Below the pieces are notes generated by a model. It was not told the DNA's origin, made no database searches, and saw only the letters and a list, made by a program, of their open reading frames with translations. Positions 41,324-45,482 of a DNA stretch of 45,482 nt are shown here, one piece after another. The position numbers and the translations under genes were made by a program. The stretch comes from an uncultured Candidatus Saccharimonas sp. (GTDB lineage: Bacteria; Patescibacteriota; Saccharimonadia; Saccharimonadales; OMJO01): assembly GCA_943353165.1 (NCBI GenBank), contig CALRAM010000001.1:1-45482 (forward strand), given 5' to 3'. Each line of letters starts with the position of its first letter. The first letter of the stretch is position 1.

Positions 41324-41617
41324 ATGGCAAAAATAACTAAAGAAGATGTATTAAGGCTGGCTCGCTTGTCTCGTTTGCATTTAACAGACGAAGAAGTCTC
41401 TAAATATAAAGTAGAGATTGAAGCCATGCTAGGTTATGTTGAACAGCTTAAAAGCGTAGACTTGGGTGATTTAGAGCCAACTAGTCAAGTGACTGGGCTC
41501 AAAAACGTAATGCGTCAAGATACAGAAAAGTCCTACGGAGCTAGCCCAGAACAATTATTAAAAAATTCGACCAGTATCGTAGAAGGACAAATAAAAGTTC
41601 GTAGGATGCTCCAATGA
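41324..41617 (+). CDS. gatC: Aspartyl/glutamyl-tRNA amidotransferase subunit C
   Basis: The 97-residue subunit shows the GatC pattern ITKEDVLRLARLSRLHLTDEEVSKYKVEIEAMLGYVEQLKSVD and the C-terminal EGQIKVRRML. It holds GatA and GatB together. It ends in TGA overlapping the ATG of gatA (4 nt). First gene of the operon. Confidence 0.95.
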   Translation: MAKITKEDVLRLARLSRLHLTDEEVSKYKVEIEAMLGYVEQLKSVDLGDLEPTSQVTGLKNVMRQDTEKSYGASPEQLLKNSTSIVEGQIKVRRMLQ

Positions 41618-43053
41618 GCAGCGTCTTATCAAAAAGCCAATGGCCTAGCATTGCTTCTATCTCTACGGATGTACAAAATGGCAAAAGTAAGGCACTTGAT
41701 TTGGTTGAATTGGCATATAAAACCCTGGAAAACTCCAACGAATTTAACTCTGTCATTTCTACCACAAAAAAACGAGCCATAGGAATTGCCAAGGATATAG
41801 ATAGCAGAGTAAAAAAAGGTCAAAAAATAGGCAAACTCGCTGGAGTACCTTTTATAGCCAAAGATAATTTTTTGACCTTTGGAGGCGAAACAACAGCCGC
41901 CAGCAATATATTGAAGGGCTTTAACGCTCCATACCAGGCTACAGCTATAGAAAGACTAGAGGCTGAAGGTGCTATTTGTGTAGCAAAAGCAAATTTGGAT
42001 GCTTTTGGGCACGGTGCTAGTACAGAGAACAGTGATTTTTATACTACAAAAAACCCACATGACCAAAAACGTGTACCCGGCGGTTCTTCTGGCGGGTCAG
42101 CTGCTGCTGTTATATTGGATATAGTTCCATTTGCATTAGGCACTGACACGGGCGGTTCTATAAGATTACCGGCATCTTTTTGTGGGGCTGTAGGTTACAA
42201 ACCAACCTATGGCCTAGTATCCCGAAGCGGAGTTATAGCAATGGCTAGTAGTACAGACACTATTGGTCCACTGACTAGAAACATTGCCGATGCGGCACTA
42301 ATTTTGGATATTATTTCAGGCAAGGATGAATTAGACGGAACTACCATAGAAAAAGATAAGCTAGGCTACACCAACCTGCCGACCCACATAAAAGGTAAAA
42401 AAATAGGTATTGTCGCTGAATTTATGGGTAAGGGTGTAGACCCTGGCGTGCGCTCACGTATAGAGGACACCTTGAAAGAATTAAAAAATGCTGGAGCCGA
42501 ACTAGTAGAAGTAAGCATTCCTTCTATAAGTTTGGCCTTGGCTTGTTACTACATAATTTGTCCAGCAGAAGTCAGCAGTAATCTGTCGCGTTATGATGGA
42601 CAACGCTACGGGCATACTTCTAATATGTCTGGGAATATAGAGGATAGTTACAATTGGTCCAGAAGTGAAGGTTTTGGTTCAGAAGCTAAACGACGAATAT
42701 TAATAGGTACATATGTTCTGAGCAGCGGCTACTATGATGCGTACTATAAAAAAGCTCAAACTCTAAGGACAAAACTAATAAAAGAATTCAATGAAATATT
42801 TAACAAGGTAGATTTTTTGGCCGGTCCGGTTTCTCCTGTCACTGCATTCAAGATTGGCCAAAACATCAAAGACCCGTTACAAATGTGGTTAGTAGATATT
42901 TTAACTGTAGCTCCAAGCCTGACAGGTTCCCCGGCTGTTTCTGTACCTGCTGGGTATAGCGATGGAATGCCCGTAGGTATTCAGTTGATCGCTCCGACGG
43001 GAAAAGATCGTGACTTGCTGGCGCTAGCCAGCGTAACAGAGAAAGTTATCTAA
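41614..43053 (+). CDS. gatA: Glutamyl-tRNA(Gln) amidotransferase subunit A
   Basis: The 479-residue amidase has the Ser-cisSer-Lys triad at Lys83 (FIAKDNF), Ser158 (VPGGSSGGSAAAV) and Ser182 (GTDTGGSIRLPAS). It releases ammonia from glutamine for transfer to misacylated Glu-tRNA(Gln) and, in some bacteria, Asp-tRNA(Asn). Its stop shares a base with the start of the next small gene (TAATG). Confidence 0.97.
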   Translation: MSSVLSKSQWPSIASISTDVQNGKSKALDLVELAYKTLENSNEFNSVISTTKKRAIGIAKDIDSRVKKGQKIGKLAGVPFIAKDNFLTFGGETTAASNILKGFNAPYQATAIERLEAEGAICVAKANLDAFGHGASTENSDFYTTKNPHDQKRVPGGSSGGSAAAVILDIVPFALGTDTGGSIRLPASFCGAVGYKPTYGLVSRSGVIAMASSTDTIGPLTRNIADAALILDIISGKDELDGTTIEKDKLGYTNLPTHIKGKKIGIVAEFMGKGVDPGVRSRIEDTLKELKNAGAELVEVSIPSISLALACYYIICPAEVSSNLSRYDGQRYGHTSNMSGNIEDSYNWSRSEGFGSEAKRRILIGTYVLSSGYYDAYYKKAQTLRTKLIKEFNEIFNKVDFLAGPVSPVTAFKIGQNIKDPLQMWLVDILTVAPSLTGSPAVSVPAGYSDGMPVGIQLIAPTGKDRDLLALASVTEKVI

Positions 43054-43487
43054 TGGGTACAAATTTAGTAGTCATATACATCGGGGCATTGCTAATTACA
43101 ATTATATTTTTGTTTTATTTGCGATGGAAGCTACCATACCGATTAAAAATAAAACACTTCCTAGGAGACTGGAAAGATCTCCAAGAATTATGCAGAGACA
43201 AGTCCACCTGGAGATTGGCAATAGTAGATGCAGACAAGCTAGTTGAAAAAGCTCTAAAAAAAAGAAAACACAAGGGCAAAAGTATGGGCGAACGAATGGT
43301 TGATGCACAGAGAATTTTTACTGACAATCCAGGACTTTGGGAAGCCCATAATTTATGTAAAAAAATCGTTTCTAATCCAAAAAGAGTTCTCAGCGAATCG
43401 GTTGTAAAAAAGGCACTCATATCTTATCGTCAAGCACTTAAAGATTTAGGAGCATTACCAAATGCACATACTAAAAAAAGAAAATAA
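43053..43487 (+). CDS. Unknown small membrane-anchored protein in the gatCAB operon
   Basis: The 144-residue protein has one N-terminal membrane helix (about 5-24) and a basic cytoplasmic domain with DWKDLQELCRDKSTWRLAIVDADKLVEKALK and GERMVDAQRIFTDNPGLWEAHNLCKKIV. I know no named family, though the DADKLVEKALKKRK pattern looks conserved. It overlaps gatB by 26 nt, so it is firmly part of the operon. Whether it touches the amidotransferase or is only co-transcribed is open. Confidence 0.75.
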   Translation: MGTNLVVIYIGALLITIIFLFYLRWKLPYRLKIKHFLGDWKDLQELCRDKSTWRLAIVDADKLVEKALKKRKHKGKSMGERMVDAQRIFTDNPGLWEAHNLCKKIVSNPKRVLSESVVKKALISYRQALKDLGALPNAHTKKRK

Positions 43488-44931
43488 TTATACAATCACA
43501 GTTGGCATAGAGTGTCATATACAGCTAAAGACCAAAACCAAATTGTTTGCAGCAGTCAGTAATGATGCTAGGAATGCAGAGCCAAACACCCTAATCAGTC
43601 ACATTTGCTTGGGAATGCCAGGAGCGCTACCCGTATTGAACGAAGAAGCTATACATTTAGCAGCCAAGGCAGCTTTTGCTTTGGGGACGGTTCCCCAAAA
43701 AAACAGCAAATTTGACAGAAAACATTATTTTTATCCTGATTTACCAAAAGGCTATCAAATAACGCAGTTCGATCAACCTATAATTTTGGGTGGCCACGTA
43801 AAGATAGCTAGCAATGGAGTAGCCAAAAATATAAATATAACTAGGGCTCATCTAGAAGAAGACGCAGGAAAGAGTACTCATCCTGCAGGCCAGGATTATA
43901 GCCTTGTAGATTTGAACAGAGCAGGGACACCTTTACTAGAAATTGTTTCGGAGCCTGAAATTCACAGTTCGGCAGAAGCAAAAGCCTATGCTAAAGAATT
44001 ATACTTACTCATGAGATATGCAGATGTCAGTGATGCAAACCTATTTTATGGCAATATGCGTTTTGATGTAAATGTCAGTGTCAGCAAAACTAATAAATTA
44101 GGCATTAGATCGGAAACAAAAAACCTAAACAGTTTTAAAAGCGTAGAAAAGGCGGTGGACTATGAGGCAAAGAGGCAAATAGATCTACTAGAAAAGGGCG
44201 ATAAAGTACTCCAAGAAACCAGAGGCTGGGACGATGCTAAACAAAAAACTTTTTCTCAAAGATCAAAGGAAGACTCACATGATTATCGTTATTTTCCAGA
44301 TCCAGATATTCCACCAGTTGAATTGAGCGATAAATACATCAAAAACATCCAAAAAGATTTGCCTACTATGCCAGAAGAGTGGCGCAAAATTCTTAATAGT
44401 TTAGAGCTGAACGACTCCCAGATAGATACGCTACTTATATCCGAAGTAGACTCTGACATTAAATATTTAAAAAATATAAATAAGCATTTGAACGATAAAC
44501 CAATGGCAAAGTTTTTGGCGGATTGGTATATCAACATAACTATTCCACAGGTTAACGACAATAATTTTGTATTAGAAAACTCCTTGCACCATAGCCTAGA
44601 ACTAGAAATTTACAGATTAATAAAAAGTAATAAATTAAGCTCTACGAACGCAAAAGCTTTGTACACAGAAATAACTAGAGGCACCAAGTTGCCTGCAAGT
44701 ATAGAAGACTATGCTAGAACCAAGGGTTATATACAGGTATCAGATGAAAAAGTTATATCAGAAATAGTAAAAAACGTATTGGCTCAGAATCCTAAGGCTG
44801 CCACAGATGTTGCCGGCGGAGAAATAAAGGCCATAGGTTATCTTGTGGGACAGATAATGGCCCAGTCTAAGGGTCAGGCAGATCCTGCTCTAGCCCAAAA
44901 ACTAATTAAAAAACAACTACATATAGAGTAG
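43462..44931 (+). CDS. gatB: Aspartyl/glutamyl-tRNA amidotransferase subunit B
   Basis: The 489-residue kinase-like subunit phosphorylates the glutamyl (or aspartyl) group and amidates it. It has VGIECHIQLKTKTKLF (near 14), RKHYFYPDLPKGYQITQFD, EEDAGKSTH, LVDLNRAGTPLLEIVSEPE, and the C-terminal tail domain that measures the tRNA (SEIVKNVLAQNPKAATDVAGGEIKAIGYLVGQIM). Length is normal. With the tRNA-Gln in this window it closes the indirect route to Gln-tRNA. Confidence 0.97.
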   Translation: MHILKKENNYTITVGIECHIQLKTKTKLFAAVSNDARNAEPNTLISHICLGMPGALPVLNEEAIHLAAKAAFALGTVPQKNSKFDRKHYFYPDLPKGYQITQFDQPIILGGHVKIASNGVAKNINITRAHLEEDAGKSTHPAGQDYSLVDLNRAGTPLLEIVSEPEIHSSAEAKAYAKELYLLMRYADVSDANLFYGNMRFDVNVSVSKTNKLGIRSETKNLNSFKSVEKAVDYEAKRQIDLLEKGDKVLQETRGWDDAKQKTFSQRSKEDSHDYRYFPDPDIPPVELSDKYIKNIQKDLPTMPEEWRKILNSLELNDSQIDTLLISEVDSDIKYLKNINKHLNDKPMAKFLADWYINITIPQVNDNNFVLENSLHHSLELEIYRLIKSNKLSSTNAKALYTEITRGTKLPASIEDYARTKGYIQVSDEKVISEIVKNVLAQNPKAATDVAGGEIKAIGYLVGQIMAQSKGQADPALAQKLIKKQLHIE

Positions 44932-44960
44932 GTTTTATTATCTGTAAAAGCATAGGATGC

Positions 44961-44966
44961 TACAAT
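44961..44966 (+). promoter_or_regulatory. -10 box for galU
   Basis: TACAAT lies 6 nt before the ATG at 44973, with no Shine-Dalgarno. Confidence 0.55.
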
Positions 44967-44972
44967 AACAAT

Positions 44973-45482
44973 ATGAATAAAAAACCTGTAACCAAAGCGG
45001 TAATTGCTGCTGCAGGGTTTGGAACTCGTTTTTTGCCTCAAACAAAAGCTATGCCAAAGGAAATGCTGCCGTTAGTAGACAAACCTATCATCCAATATAT
45101 TGTCGAAGAATTAGTTGGAGCAGGGATTGAGGACATAGTTATTGTTACTGGTTACCATAAAAGAGCCATAGAAGATCATTTTGATTATATTAGTACAGAT
45201 TTAAGATTAAGCCTTAAAAATAGTGGGAAAATAGAACTTTTAGAGGCTACAAAACGTATTTCTGATCTAGCTAATTTTGCATATATTCGTCAGAAAGGTC
45301 CGTACGGAAACGCTACTCCTATACTAAATGCCGAGCACCTGATTGGTGATGAACCATTTATTTTTGCTTTTGCAGATGATTTCGTAGATGCCACTCCAAC
45401 ACGTTTCAAACAACTGGTATCAGCCTACGAACAACACGGAGGTATGATTTTGACCTGTGTAAGGGCAAATAACGACGCCGAT
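44973..45482 (+). CDS. galU: UTP-glucose-1-phosphate uridylyltransferase, 3'-truncated by the window
   Basis: The first 170 residues are present, and the frame is open to the last base. They show AVIAAAGFGTRFLPQTKAMPKEMLPLVDKPIIQYIVEE (nucleotide-binding loop), KGPYGNATPILNAEHLIGDEPFIFAFADD and a following Rossmann-like strand, the GalU pattern. The enzyme makes UDP-glucose for glycan and envelope synthesis. A leaderless-type promoter lies 6 nt upstream. Confidence 0.93.
   Translation, partial: MNKKPVTKAVIAAAGFGTRFLPQTKAMPKEMLPLVDKPIIQYIVEELVGAGIEDIVIVTGYHKRAIEDHFDYISTDLRLSLKNSGKIELLEATKRISDLANFAYIRQKGPYGNATPILNAEHLIGDEPFIFAFADDFVDATPTRFKQLVSAYEQHGGMILTCVRANNDAD

Noticed and set aside
1-45482. 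Alternative genetic code with UGA as glycine
   Set aside because: Several conserved genes end at TGA exactly where the family ends (gatC, heliorhodopsin), so UGA is a stop.

Overview
The window looks like a chromosomal segment of a Candidatus Saccharibacteria (TM7, Patescibacteria/CPR) genome. The reasons are modest GC, very tight packing with many 1-8 nt overlaps, a heliorhodopsin, a transketolase split into two genes, a gatC-gatA-small gene-gatB operon, and an energy metabolism limited to glycolytic and pentose-phosphate steps. TGA is used as a stop (gatC and the heliorhodopsin end in TGA), so the recoded UGA of Gracilibacteria/SR1 does not apply. The assignment rests on recognised families, not on a search.

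Bases 1-7300 are accessory and mobile-looking. A 5'-truncated YHYH-domain gene, a DUF5679-type zinc ribbon and a SOUL haem-binding protein come first. Next is a GC-richer two-gene island on the minus strand (deacetylase plus a possible GNAT acyltransferase), which lies between copies of a tRNA 3' end. Then come a GC-rich nested palindromic element, an intact tRNA-Gln(CUG), and a second island (GNAT, HAD, DUF2721, histidine phosphatase, remnant of a serine recombinase). The second island is bounded by two 105-bp direct repeats that differ at one base and are fused to pieces of tRNA-Gln.

Bases 7000-16600 hold metK behind a structured leader (probable SAM-clan riboswitch with a terminator/Shine-Dalgarno-masking hairpin), then a yerC(TrpR-like)-hisI-hisG-like module without other histidine genes. 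These are followed by Cu/Zn superoxide dismutase, typA, a candidate small RNA, a Pro/Ala repeat protein, heliorhodopsin plus a PAP2 phosphatase, a ZIP transporter and rmuC.

Bases 16600-28800 hold a GH63-like hydrolase, yajQ, pheS-pheT, an ABC exporter, and a redox group (FKBP, glutaredoxin, thioredoxin reductase, MarR regulator, cupredoxin, FNR-type reductase). A glycerophosphodiesterase and inorganic pyrophosphatase follow.

Bases 28800-35500 form the central carbon block: GAPDH, rpiB, rpe, split transketolase, class II aldolase and a PfkB kinase, with one unknown membrane protein inside. The rest carries an unknown protein with a LOG-like partner, a pilin-like protein, uvrB, an alpha/beta hydrolase, gatCAB for Gln-tRNA(Gln)/Asn-tRNA(Asn) amidation, and the start of galU.

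A window-wide pattern is that many transcription-unit-first genes have a clear -10 hexamer only 6-10 nt before the start codon and no Shine-Dalgarno. They are probably transcribed as leaderless mRNAs, while internal operon genes keep Shine-Dalgarno sites or overlaps. This pattern was used to move several starts downstream of the longest open frame.
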